Shown: piece after piece, positions 6,412 to 14,033 of the stretch
Numbering within the stretch: position 1 is the stretch's first letter
Layout of the letters: every line of letters starts with the position of its first letter
Assembly: GCA_027577415.1 (NCBI GenBank)
Contig: JANBQS010000636.1
Location: 1-14,211, forward strand
Length of the DNA: 14,211 nt
DNA from: Coemansia sp. RSA 922
Taxonomy: Eukaryota; Kickxellomycota; Kickxellomycetes; Kickxellales; Kickxellaceae
Direction: 5' to 3'
Notes under the pieces: generated by a model
What the model was told of the DNA's origin: nothing
The model's input: only the letters and a program-made list of their open reading frames with translations
Databases searched by the model: none
Made by a program: the position numbers and the translations under genes

Positions 6412-9400
6412 ATGCCTCCAGGGTCGAGTCACTTTGGCGAGTCCTTCTTGACAAACTCACTCTTACAGAGTTCAGACAAACCCGCCTCCACAGCTGTTTC
6501 TGCTCTAGACCAGTTGGGGGCGACTCGTTCTGGCGCACAACGCGCAGACGTATTCCCCGATACATATGACGAAGACGATGACTATATTGGAGGCTCCAAC
6601 GGTCTTGCCTTGCTTCCTACAGCACTAGACTCTGACGACGAGGACGATGAGGACAACCCCATTGGCACTAGCAAACTGTTATCGCTTCTGTCCAATCGCC
6701 AGCCTGCCGCTAGCAAATCCAGGTTCGGCGTGTTTGCTGATGCGCGCGTTGTCTGCGACCCACAAACTGGCCAGGCGGTATTGCGCTCCAACGCCGAGCT
6801 AGATTTTGCTGACGCTGAGTTCCAGATTGACTCGGCGCCTGTTTCCGAGTTGGACGCTGTGAAGGAGGGTGTGGAGGTGGCTAACATTATTAAGCATCGA
6901 TCTGTTGCTGAGGAGGTGAACGCAAAGGCACGGCTTGCCGCTCATTCCATCGCTGTGTTTACTGCTGATGAGCGGTACCGCGCATACCAGACGGCTATTG
7001 ACCGTAAGGCTCAGTTCGACGACGACTTGGCTACGGGCAAACGACAGAAGCACAGCCACGATGTCGATACTTCTGCGATATCACACCCAGTTGCCTCATC
7101 AAGCAGTACAAGCAAATACGCATCAGGGAGTACGTTTAGCTACTTGGAGTCAAAGTACTCGCTTCCGCCCGATTCCGGCGACTTTATTACGTCGCGTAAC
7201 TCGCGTGGCAAGTCTTTGTACTTTGGTCTGCGGTCTGACATTGATGTATCCAAGCAGATGGACCGAATTTCCACTTTAAAGGGAGAGGATCGTATGAGCT
7301 CGTCGCAGGTAAATAGGGTGGTGGCGGATATTGAAAGCGAGCTGGATACAGCCCAGGCTATGCGTGCCTCGGAGATGGAGATGGTCGAGATGCTTGAAAT
7401 GTCTGCTATCGACTCGCAAACTAAGGAACGTGCGCCGGCTATGGCTGGTGATAGTAGGCTGTGGGTGGACAAGTATCGTGCTCGGTCGTTCCTGGATCTT
7501 GTTAGTGATGAGCGTACTAACCGGGCTGTTATGCAGTGGCTAAAGGAGTGGGACTACTGCGTGTTTGGCCGTGAAAGCGCCGTTACTAAGCGACAGACGG
7601 CGCCGGCGACCCAAAGAGCGGAGCCGGGTAAGGCTGAGAATACGGATAAGTGGAAGCGGCCACAGCGTCGGATTCTCTTGCTTTCGGGGCCGCCAGGGCT
7701 GGGCAAAACTACGCTGGCCCACGTAGTCGCTCGCCAGGCTGGATACACTACAGTTGAGATCAACGCTAGCGACGACCGCACTGCTGGCAAGATCAAAGAC
7801 CGAGTGCTGGGCGTCACGCAGACTCACAGCGTCGGGCTCACTGGCGAGACTCGGCCGCAGCTGCTGATCATAGACGAAGTGGATGGTGCGTCGGCCGCCC
7901 AGTCGGCGCAGGGCGATTTCATATCAATGTTGGTGAAGCTCGCTGCCAATGCTGACGAAAAGGGCACTGGTCCGACATCAAAGAAGCGGCGGGGAGGCGA
8001 CCAGGGCCCGCTGCTGCGTCCGATTATTTGTATTTGCAATAACGTCTATGCGCCGGTGCTCCGGCCCTTGCGCCAAGTTGCGCAATGCTACAACGTTAGT
8101 CCGCCGACGTCGGCGCGCCTGGCTAAGCGGCTGGAGGAGGTCTGTGAGGCTGAGGGCGTGCCCACTGATGCCTGGGGTCTGGTGGAATTGGCTAAGCAGA
8201 ATGAGGGCGATATCCGGTCCTGCCTCAACTCTCTGCAGATGATTAGTGCGCGGACGTCCAAGATTGACTCGGAGAGTCTGAGGAGCTCGGCTATCGGCGT
8301 AAAGGATGTGCAGCGGTCGTTGTTCTCAATCTGGGCGATGATATTCACAAGGCCGGATGCCTCGTCATTGACGCTTTCGCGGTCTTCTAGATCGGCATTG
8401 GGTAAGCGAGACTCGAGTGGTCGTGTGGGAGGCAATGCGTCGGTTGATCGCGAGTATTCCAAACTTATCCTCGACAGTATTAGGTCTTCGGGCGAGCACG
8501 ACCGTCTGATGCAAGGGTGCTTTGAGAACTACTTGCGTATGGAGTTCCGCGACCTTACGCACACCAAAGTCTCTAGCTTGTGTTCGGACTGGCTGGAGTT
8601 TTACGATATCGTCGATACTACTTGTCGGAAGAACCCGTCGGGATCAGAGAGTCTGTACGCTTACTTGGACTTTCCGCTGCTGGCCATCCACCGTACTTGT
8701 AGTACGCCCATGGGCCTGTCGCGCGGCGACTTTGAGTACCCGCATTCGGAGTTTGAGGCGTTCCAGGGTCGCCAGGTAGCGCTGGGAATTATCCAGTCGC
8801 TGATGAGCTCGGCGTCTTCGGCGCGCACGCGGTCCACTCTGACAGTCAATGTGGCTGCTGTCGGACTCATTGACTATTTGCTGCGTATTCTGTCTCCGCA
8901 GTTAGTCACGTCGAACAAACACTTGTTGAAGGGCGAGGAACACGATCGCCTGTACCGGTTGGTCGAGGTAATGAACGCTTGGCAATTGTCGTTGGTTCAG
9001 AATAAGGACGCTAATGGACAGTTTGTCTATCGCTTGGAGCCGCCTATAGATAGGCTTTATGGATTTCCGTCGCAGAGACCTTTGCGTCCTATCATGCCTA
9101 TGCGTTATCCTGTGCGTCAGCTTATTTCGCAAGAGTTGGAGCGCCTGAGACTTGCTCGTTTGGCTGCCAAGTCCCTTCATGTTGATGAGGCTGTGGATGC
9201 AAAGGAGCTTTCTAAGCGTGATTACCTTACTAAACTGTTTGCTGATCCAATGGCATCGAGTGCGACGGCTAAACCCCTGAAAAGAATCGATGAGAGTGAG
9301 GGCGAGGAGGAACCAGTGGTCAAGGACTTTTTCGGTCGTATTGTTACGAAAAAGAAACCTGTTGCTACTTCAGGTAGCCCCGTAAAGGGTGCGAAAAAGA

Positions 9401-9498
9401 CTAGTATACCAACTGAGAGATCTCGCGAGTGGTTCCATTTCTTTGAGGGCTTTTCTAATGCTGTGCGCAAGCCCACTCAAGTCAAAGAGCTCTTGTAA
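6412..9498 (+). CDS. CTF18: Ctf18, large subunit of the Ctf18-RFC clamp loader
   Basis: This 1028-residue protein replaces Rfc1 in the alternative clamp loader that, with Rfc2-5, Dcc1 and Ctf8, loads PCNA at forks and supports sister-chromatid cohesion and checkpoint signalling. An acidic, probably disordered N-terminus (DTYDEDDDY near 50-58, DSDDEDDED near 73-81) leads to the RFC signature LWVDKYRA at about 350. The AAA+ core has Walker A GPPGLGKT at 426-433, Walker B LLIIDEVD at 484-491 and a sensor-1 Asn pair at 543-544. A helical collar region follows. The C-terminal KDFFGRIV (971-978) and the final WFHFFEGFSNAVRKP stretch match the Ctf18 tail that binds Dcc1-Ctf8 and polymerase epsilon. 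The size fits (human about 975, fission yeast about 960 residues). The ATG has A at -3. No intron or break is seen. Confidence 0.96.
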   Translation: MPPGSSHFGESFLTNSLLQSSDKPASTAVSALDQLGATRSGAQRADVFPDTYDEDDDYIGGSNGLALLPTALDSDDEDDEDNPIGTSKLLSLLSNRQPAASKSRFGVFADARVVCDPQTGQAVLRSNAELDFADAEFQIDSAPVSELDAVKEGVEVANIIKHRSVAEEVNAKARLAAHSIAVFTADERYRAYQTAIDRKAQFDDDLATGKRQKHSHDVDTSAISHPVASSSSTSKYASGSTFSYLESKYSLPPDSGDFITSRNSRGKSLYFGLRSDIDVSKQMDRISTLKGEDRMSSSQVNRVVADIESELDTAQAMRASEMEMVEMLEMSAIDSQTKERAPAMAGDSRLWVDKYRARSFLDLVSDERTNRAVMQWLKEWDYCVFGRESAVTKRQTAPATQRAEPGKAENTDKWKRPQRRILLLSGPPGLGKTTLAHVVARQAGYTTVEINASDDRTAGKIKDRVLGVTQTHSVGLTGETRPQLLIIDEVDGASAAQSAQGDFISMLVKLAANADEKGTGPTSKKRRGGDQGPLLRPIICICNNVYAPVLRPLRQVAQCYNVSPPTSARLAKRLEEVCEAEGVPTDAWGLVELAKQNEGDIRSCLNSLQMISARTSKIDSESLRSSAIGVKDVQRSLFSIWAMIFTRPDASSLTLSRSSRSALGKRDSSGRVGGNASVDREYSKLILDSIRSSGEHDRLMQGCFENYLRMEFRDLTHTKVSSLCSDWLEFYDIVDTTCRKNPSGSESLYAYLDFPLLAIHRTCSTPMGLSRGDFEYPHSEFEAFQGRQVALGIIQSLMSSASSARTRSTLTVNVAAVGLIDYLLRILSPQLVTSNKHLLKGEEHDRLYRLVEVMNAWQLSLVQNKDANGQFVYRLEPPIDRLYGFPSQRPLRPIMPMRYPVRQLISQELERLRLARLAAKSLHVDEAVDAKELSKRDYLTKLFADPMASSATAKPLKRIDESEGEEEPVVKDFFGRIVTKKKPVATSGSPVKGAKKTSIPTERSREWFHFFEGFSNAVRKPTQVKELL

Positions 9499-9571
9499 CT
9501 GATACTTTTTTTATTGTTATTTGTCAAAACAAAAAAGTTTCTAAATATGTCTGGTTTCTATTAAAATTGCC
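9499..9571. other. Convergent 73-bp spacer, shared 3' ends
   Basis: The stop codons of CTF18 (plus) and the first array gene (minus) face each other across only 73 AT-rich bases with T7 and A6 runs. The two transcripts probably overlap at their 3' ends. Confidence 0.5.
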
Positions 9572-9934
9572 TTAATTTGGGGGCCAAATTTTAGGGTATT
9601 TAGCATAGATGCCTAAGAGACGAGTACCGATATCTTCAGGTATCGGAATTAACTTTCCGTCTATGTCGAAGACCTGAACCTTTACTTTACTTTCATCCTC
9701 GGATTTCAAATATGTTCTAACGACATCAGAATTGAAATTATTCTTAGCTCTTAAACCAATAATAGAGTTAAATGGTTGGTTCTCTAATTCTTTAGCCACT
9801 ATTTCTCCAATATTATGAGTATTTGCAGTTACGAGTATGATGTTTTCGAATCCATACAACTGACACTTTAGAATAGAAGTGTGATAATCTTGCTTTTTAT
9901 CAAATCGGTCATCTGGATAATACTTGCTGGTCAT
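9572..9934 (-). CDS. Array protein 1, unknown family, 120 residues
   Basis: An uninterrupted frame from ATG to TAA. The product shares the array pattern: hydrophobic strand ENIILVTANTHNIGEIVAKEL (about 30-50, read in two halves ENIILVTAN and THNIGEIVAKEL), then NQPFNSIIGLRAK (about 52-64), a charged linker, and a second strand KVQVFDIDGK (about 85-94). Against array protein 2 the matched positions include AN, IG-x-IVA-x-x-L, FN-x-x-IGL-x-AK. It stops about 25-30 residues earlier than the long members at 10514-10951 and 12216-12644. It has no signal peptide, membrane segment or Cys pairs, so a soluble cytosolic or nuclear protein is likely. Function not recognised. Of the two short members it is the only one with no stop inside the conserved region. 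Confidence 0.7.
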   Translation of the reverse strand: MTSKYYPDDRFDKKQDYHTSILKCQLYGFENIILVTANTHNIGEIVAKELENQPFNSIIGLRAKNNFNSDVVRTYLKSEDESKVKVQVFDIDGKLIPIPEDIGTRLLGIYAKYPKIWPPN

Positions 9935-9960
9935 AGTAGTATAAAAATTTAATAAATACT

Positions 9961-10080
9961 AAGGATGTTGGCAAAAAAAATGAGCAACAAAAAAATGAGA
10001 AGAGAAGAGAAAAGTGTAGGCCAAAACTACTTTGGCAGGTACTTCTACTCACCTAGACGCAAAAAGTGCTCTTTTTGGAG
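9961..10080 (-). promoter_or_regulatory. Core promoter and leader of array gene 1, possible 5' UTR intron
   Basis: On the minus strand CAAAAAGAGCACTTTTTG (about 10060-10077) matches the GAGCAC box near the TATA of the other array genes. Downstream lie GGTGAGT (donor-like, 10047-10053), a long C/T tract, and CATCCTTAG (acceptor-like, ending about 9960), then the ATG at 9934. This could be a roughly 90-nt leader intron or simply a CT-rich start region as in the sibling genes. Confidence 0.35.
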
Positions 10081-10157
10081 TGCTTGGGCGAGTGGCCACC
10101 TACCCCCATTCTCTGCAATTAGGAAAACAATACTTGCTAATAATTGCGGCCACATAT

Positions 10158-10215
10158 CTGTTTCTGGAAAGCGTAAAGAACCCCCACTTTGGGGCATGTC
10201 CAAGTAGACGCTTTT
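10158..10215 (-). promoter_or_regulatory. Shared upstream block, copy 1
   Basis: Read on the plus strand it has CTGTTTCTGGAAAGC, then TAAAGAA, then CTTTGGGGCATGTCC, then the dyad GTCCAAGTAGAC (10198-10209) and CGCTTTTT. It lies about 225-280 bp upstream of the ATG of array gene 1. TAATAATTGC (10138-10147) and GCAATTA (10115-10121), an inverted pair, sit on its gene-proximal side, and TGGCCAC follows at 10092-10098. Confidence 0.6.
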
Positions 10216-10513
10216 TTTGGTTGGGGGAGGAGGCATGGCTATGTCTGTAACGTCATAGTGTGTTATTCTGAATTTACATAAAAGGTTTCTTCTCTGACAA
10301 GCTACCCTTGGAGCAATTAAGCATTGAATAAATATAAAAATTGAGCATAAAATAGTATTATAATATACTAGGCAAAAAAATTAAGACTAATAAACTAGCT
10401 AATAGAAAATGGCGTGGTGGCCACCTCCATACAACTTGCTTGCATGCAGAGACATTTTTAATGAATTAAGCTGACCATAGGCACAGGTGGGCATAACTTC
10501 ACAAATGGCATAA
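10216..10513. other. Spacer between array genes 1 and 2
   Basis: AT-rich with no coding frame supported. It holds a perfect 10-bp palindrome GGTGGCCACC (10416-10425) just beyond the 3' end of array gene 2; the TGGCCA core is also found in the upstream regions of array genes 1 and 3. Confidence 0.4.
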
Positions 10514-10951
10514 CTACATAATAGGGCATGTCCGAGCTATTGGACCTAATAGTTCTCTAATAAAATTCTTTAGAGCCCTCACTTCATTTGGTTCATAATA
10601 TATAATTAAATCCTTATAAATTCTCTTAATTTCTTTGATGCAAGCAATAATTTGTGGAGAAAATTCAATGGAATGCTCATCACGATTGACAACTATGATC
10701 TTTGAATATAAACTATAATCATTACCATCTAGCATCATATTGATATACTGCTTATTTTCATCATCCTTAGCCATTAAACCAATAGCGGCATTAAATTCTT
10801 TACCATGTAGGCCATTTGCAACTATTTTGCCGATAGCAGGGTCATTTGCTATCACCATTAGAAAACAATGACATGTAGGATACAGTTTAGTAAACTTTAT
10901 AAAAGATCCCTTAAAATCAAATTTCTAATCCTCGTTGAAGACACTAGGCAT
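10514..10951 (-). pseudogene. Array protein 2 gene with in-frame TAG at codon 9
   Basis: The frame starts MPSVFNED, identical to the first eight residues of array protein 4 (13529-13807), and is then broken by TAG at 10925-10927. Reading on in the same frame gives 136 more codons with no stop or shift: KFDFKGSFIKF, VIANDPAIGKIVANGLHGKEFNAAIGLMAKD in pieces, a second strand SKIIVVNRDEH, and a long helical C-terminus (VRALKNFIRELL) matching array protein 3. Full length would be 145 positions. TAG replaces the Ala of protein 4. Because everything after it is intact, the stop is either recent, read through, or bypassed by starting at the ATG at 10858, which would give a 114-residue product lacking the first 31 positions. 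The promoter (TATA at 11048-11055) and upstream block are present. Confidence 0.65.
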
Positions 10952-11040
10952 TGTTGTTTGAAAAGAGCTTGAGAACTATACTGGTTAAGAAAAGTAAAGA
11001 GTAGTAAGGAATTAGATGGGACAAAAAAGTGCTCGCCCAA

Positions 11041-11056
11041 ATTCGCCTTTTTATAG
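11041..11056 (-). promoter_or_regulatory. TATA box of array gene 2
   Basis: On the minus strand CTATAAAAAGGCGAAT begins about 100 bp before the ATG at 10951, followed by GGGCGAGCACTTTTTTG and a CT-rich stretch (CTAATTCCTTACTACTC). The GAGCAC word is shared with array genes 1 and 3. Confidence 0.6.
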
Positions 11057-11153
11057 TCGGTTTCTTTTTTCTGTCGCAAAAAATTTTTGTTTGCTCTTGT
11101 CTTTTGGAAGATGACCAGAAATTGAATTTCCTTTTTTGTTGCCAGCTTCAAAA

Positions 11154-11188
11154 AGCAATTATTGCTATTCTTTGTAGCAATTATTGCT
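11154..11188. promoter_or_regulatory. Two direct copies of palindrome AGCAATTATTGCT
   Basis: AGCAATTATTGCT (11154-11166) is a perfect 13-bp palindrome about a central T, and an identical copy lies at 11176-11188, 22 bp on, about two helical turns. Its CAAT-N-ATTG core is of the kind bound by homeodomain dimers. It adjoins the shared upstream block of array gene 2. Confidence 0.6.
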
Positions 11189-11246
11189 TTTCGACATTCC
11201 AAAGAATATCTGTTAGCTTTGAAACATGTCCATGGAAGCTTCCATT
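11185..11246 (-). promoter_or_regulatory. Shared upstream block, copy 2
   Basis: Plus-strand reading: TGCTTTTCGACATTCC, AAAGAATATCT, GCTTTGAAACATGTCC, then a perfect 14-bp palindrome ATGGAAGCTTCCAT (11232-11245) where the sibling copies have a GTCC-N4-GGAC type dyad. About 78% of positions over some 50 bp match copy 4 (14034-14080). It lies about 235-295 bp upstream of the ATG at 10951. Confidence 0.65.
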
Positions 11247-11249
11247 ATT

Positions 11250-12215
11250 GCTTGACTGCGGACATCATGTGGTCAGTAAAAAGAAAATCAGCTCGCTCTT
11301 TGAAACGTCTCCTGGCGAGTACTTTCCTTCGATGTGTGAAGTGAGTGGGCAGGGTTGAGCAATGTGGTGCGCCTTTTGGAAAAGCTTTTTGTTTCTAGGC
11401 ACTTTCTCTTCTTTCAACAATTAGCTACAAAAATGTTTAGCTAGCTATGTGGCTCCCTTAAGAGTTGGGATTTAATCGATGTTAGCTGACAGGATACTTG
11501 TATATTTAAATAATCATGTTTTCGTAAGAAAACAACATATAGAAGTGTTACTAGCAACGGCGTGTAATGTCTACTTAGCAAGTAAAGCCAGCTAATGGAG
11601 ATAGGCTCCACAAATACAAGGTTGATTAGACCATAGGTTCATATATAGTGTAGGTTTGGAGTATACGAGTAGATATTGGCTAACGCCTAAGTTCACCAGT
11701 CCTTACGTCTTTGTATTTTAGTAAATAAAAAGTAAGTAAAGTTAAAAGTGATTGCCTAACTAGTCTACGGCTGCTGGTGCGCGGCCCTTTATATAGCAGT
11801 AAACGGTCCGTGGGAACAATAACGGCGCTACTGCTTGTGATCGAGATGCCGTTGATTATAGTCGTCAAAATTAGGCAACGATAAATAATGTTGGATATCG
11901 TCGCTGAGCGCCGAAATCCTACATATAGTTTCAGGCAAAAAATTTATTCACAGACCTTTAAATGTGGCAGAGGGCAAACAAATGATATTTATTGTGGTTT
12001 GTAAATTGGTACCTTCTGCAAGTAATTCCTGAAACACTAAATAGTGGACCTATGAACTTCGGCCATATCTAAAACAAGTCGGGTTTTGTGTACTCAGTAA
12101 TGACAATAACTATTGTCGATATTACTCGCTTTGGCGCTTCTGTCATTGTCATGGCTACCTTGAGGAACTTGAAGTTGACAACTGCTAAGTGAACATCATT
12201 GTGCACAATTTGTGT
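11250..12215. other. Long AT-rich spacer between array genes 2 and 3
   Basis: Almost 1 kb without a supported gene. On the minus strand GCTATATAAAGGG (about 11786-11798) is a fine TATA box, yet no convincing coding frame follows it: the nearest, from an ATG near 11644, gives only 16 codons. This could be the promoter of a lost gene or of a noncoding RNA. A 62-codon minus-strand frame that spans the TATA box (11680-11868) was not called. Confidence 0.4.
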
Positions 12216-12644
12216 TTACAAAGGGATGCGTATTGTAGCAACCATTTTTCTAATAGCATCCCAAATACTGGCCAAGCATTCCTCTTTGAAACTCAGGTTT
12301 ATATGAGTCAAATGTTTATTTTTATTCATCTCTTCAAGATAGCCAATAACGCAAGTTGGAGCAATAGCAGGCTTTGTATTCTTGTCATAAACTAGAACCG
12401 CCACTTTATCTTCATCAGTGTTCATAGTAAACTTATCAAATATACCTCCATTACTGTCATTTCTTGTAATCAGGCAAATAGCAGCTGCAAATGCTTGACC
12501 GGCAAGGCCACTAGCAATCACATTGCCCTTCAAATGAACATTTGCAATTACATAAATGAAAATGGGTTGTCCCTCATGTTTCTTAGCGAACGTATCAAAA
12601 CTTGTAGAGCCCTCAAATATAAACTCACGATCAAAAACAGGCAT
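12216..12644 (-). CDS. Array protein 3, unknown family, 142 residues
   Basis: This is the only unbroken long-form member: ATG to stop, 142 residues. It begins MPVFDREFIFEG, has the strand IFIYVIAN (about 28-35), the helix GNVIASGLAGQ, then AFAAAICLITRND in place of the FN-x-x-IGL of its siblings, a second strand KVAVLVYDKNT (about 80-90), and a helical C-terminus (CLASIWDAIRKMV) that lines up over 34 residues with array protein 2. Two Cys (in AICLI and CVIG) and one near the C-terminus are not in a metal-site pattern. No signal peptide or membrane segment is seen. It keeps a full promoter with TATA-like CATAAAAAGA (12751-12760), GAGCAC box, CT tract and upstream block. Function not recognised. 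Confidence 0.72.
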   Translation of the reverse strand: MPVFDREFIFEGSTSFDTFAKKHEGQPIFIYVIANVHLKGNVIASGLAGQAFAAAICLITRNDSNGGIFDKFTMNTDEDKVAVLVYDKNTKPAIAPTCVIGYLEEMNKNKHLTHINLSFKEECLASIWDAIRKMVATIRIPL

Positions 12645-12743
12645 TGTAATAAAATAGCAACAAAAGAATTAGCGTTGATACTGGTAAGTTTATAGAAAAT
12701 AGAGAGGTAAGAAGAAAAGGAATAGTTGGCCAGGATTCCCAAA

Positions 12744-12760
12744 TGTGCTCTCTTTTTATG
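12744..12760 (-). promoter_or_regulatory. Core promoter of array gene 3
   Basis: On the minus strand CATAAAAAGAGAGCACA: a weak TATA box fused to the GAGCAC box found in array genes 1 and 2, about 105-115 bp before the ATG. A C/T-rich stretch (CCTTTTCTTCTTACCTCTC) follows. Confidence 0.5.
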
Positions 12761-12866
12761 TTCCAAAAGGACATCCTCTTTTTTGGAGAAAGCTGGCGGT
12801 GGCCAACAGCTTCGCTCTTTCTTGGGAATTCGGAAAGCAATTGGCACTTGTGACTGCAACATTGGA

Positions 12867-12926
12867 TGCTTTCTGGCACAATTCAAAGCAGTTGGATTTT
12901 CTTTTACATGCCCGCGTGGGCGCTTT
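12867..12926 (-). promoter_or_regulatory. Shared upstream block, copy 3
   Basis: Plus-strand reading: TGCTTTCTGGCACAATTC, AAAGCAGTTGG, CTTTTACATGCCC, then the perfect dyad GCCCGCGTGGGC (12910-12921) and GCTTTTG. It lies about 225-280 bp upstream of the ATG at 12644. GCAATTG (12837-12843) and TGGCCAAC (about 12799-12806) lie on its gene-proximal side, the same order as in copy 1. A G11 run (12928-12938) follows at once. Confidence 0.6.
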
Positions 12927-12927
12927 T

Positions 12928-12938
12928 GGGGGGGGGGG
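12928..12938. repeat. G11 homopolymer
   Basis: An uninterrupted run of eleven G on the plus strand next to the shared upstream block. Length may be unstable or subject to sequencing error. Confidence 0.8.
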
Positions 12939-13468
12939 TGGAGGGCATGATTGTGGCCGCAGCTAAGCACATAGAAAGAATATCAGAGAATAACGTCAGT
13001 AATCAAGGTAATAACCTCATTCTTTTATTGTCAATGCTGTGATGTCGACAATGGGTGGGGATGCGCCTAAGCTGGTTCTGACATTGGGTGTATGTATTTG
13101 CTCTCCTTGTATTCAAGGAAAAAAATATGAAAGGATTGAGTCAACATTGCTTCTGCTTGCCACGTAAGACTATCTGTTTTATTGAGCAACTTACAAAATG
13201 TAGAATTTCCGTCTAATAGAAATGTTATAGAGACTATTATTGATGTAAAATAAGCCAAGAAAAAGAACAACTAGTAAAAAAAACCTCTGCTAGTGTGGTG
13301 GCAATAATTGGTCTATGAAACAAAAGGGGGATTCTTGGGTAATCACCAAATATCAAGCGGATATTGTTAGTCGCTAGGATAGAAATAGCTTGAATATATT
13401 GAGCGCTATGCAGCAATAAGTGTTGGAAAAGTCCTCAACCATTATCTAAACCTATTGTATTCCTAGAG
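12939..13468. other. Spacer between array genes 3 and 4
   Basis: No gene supported. GGCCGC (12955-12960) belongs to a GTGGCCGC word also seen near copies 1 and 4 of the upstream block. A 67-codon minus-strand frame (13067-13270) is hydrophobic at its start and does not match the array family convincingly. Confidence 0.4.
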
Positions 13469-13528
13469 CTAGAACTGTGTACTCTTTGCATCTATGATGC
13501 TCTTTGCTAGAGCCGCGGGTAGTCCACC

Positions 13529-13807
13529 TCAATCATACTCTCTTGCTTTGATTTCATATTTGGCTACTGTCAAAGGTCCGCTTTTGACCAGATTTTCCGA
13601 AACAATATTATTGTTAACACCGTTCATATATACTAGACCAACGACACCATTAAAATCCTTACCAACGAAGCAATTTACAATCTTAATTCCAGATTCCTTA
13701 GTCTTAGCATAAACTACAACAACATACCCAGAGGTACTACCACTGACAAATGTGTTTATGTCTTCCTGAGTGTCGAATTTAGCATCTTCGTTAAACACAC
13801 TGGGCAT
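13529..13807 (-). CDS. Array protein 4, 92 residues, probably cut short by TGA
   Basis: ATG to TGA, 92 residues. It has the array N-terminus MPSVFNEDAKFD, the strand GYVVVVYAK (about 27-35), the helix GIKIVNCFV, then GKDFNGVVGLVYMN (about 48-61) and a second strand LTVAKYEIKA (about 79-88). It is the shortest member. After the TGA (13529-13531) the same frame runs 19 more codons (13528-13472, GGLPAALAKSIIDAKSTQF in effect) to a TAG at 13469-13471, and this tail lines up with the IPIPEDIGTRLLGIYAKY region of protein 1. The gene therefore looks truncated by a single recent stop, or the TGA may be read through. Its promoter is the best in the array (GGGTATAAAATAC at 13911-13923). Function not recognised. 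Confidence 0.65.
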   Translation of the reverse strand: MPSVFNEDAKFDTQEDINTFVSGSTSGYVVVVYAKTKESGIKIVNCFVGKDFNGVVGLVYMNGVNNNIVSENLVKSGPLTVAKYEIKAREYD

Positions 13808-13910
13808 TATAATTTAAGCAGTATTTGTGGGTAAAAAAAAGTGTGGATTCTGAGTTTCAAGAGAAAATGTTGATGTTAGATGGAGAGAAAAAAGGTACTA
13901 GGCCGTGCTT

Positions 13911-13923
13911 GTATTTTATACCC
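13911..13923 (-). promoter_or_regulatory. TATA box of array gene 4
   Basis: GGGTATAAAATAC on the minus strand, about 105-115 bp before the ATG at 13807, with a CT-rich leader (CCTTTTTTCTCTCCATC) between. It resembles the TATA box of zinc-finger gene 1. Confidence 0.65.
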
Positions 13924-14033
13924 AGTTTTCCAGCTGCAAACATACCTTTAGGTGGCATTCTGAAGACAACCAACATTTGCACGCGCTGTCATGTATCCGG
14001 AAACCAATTAATGTTAATAACAGCAAAGTATAG

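Noticed and set aside
10045..10236. Minus-strand 63-codon frame upstream of array gene 1
   Set aside because: It spans the shared upstream block and GAGCAC box; the matching places in sibling genes are not open in an equivalent frame.
11680..11868. Minus-strand 62-codon frame
   Set aside because: It spans a TATA box and has no recognisable domain.
13067..13270. Minus-strand 67-codon frame as a decayed array copy
   Set aside because: Only vague hydrophobic similarity; no conserved array motif could be placed.
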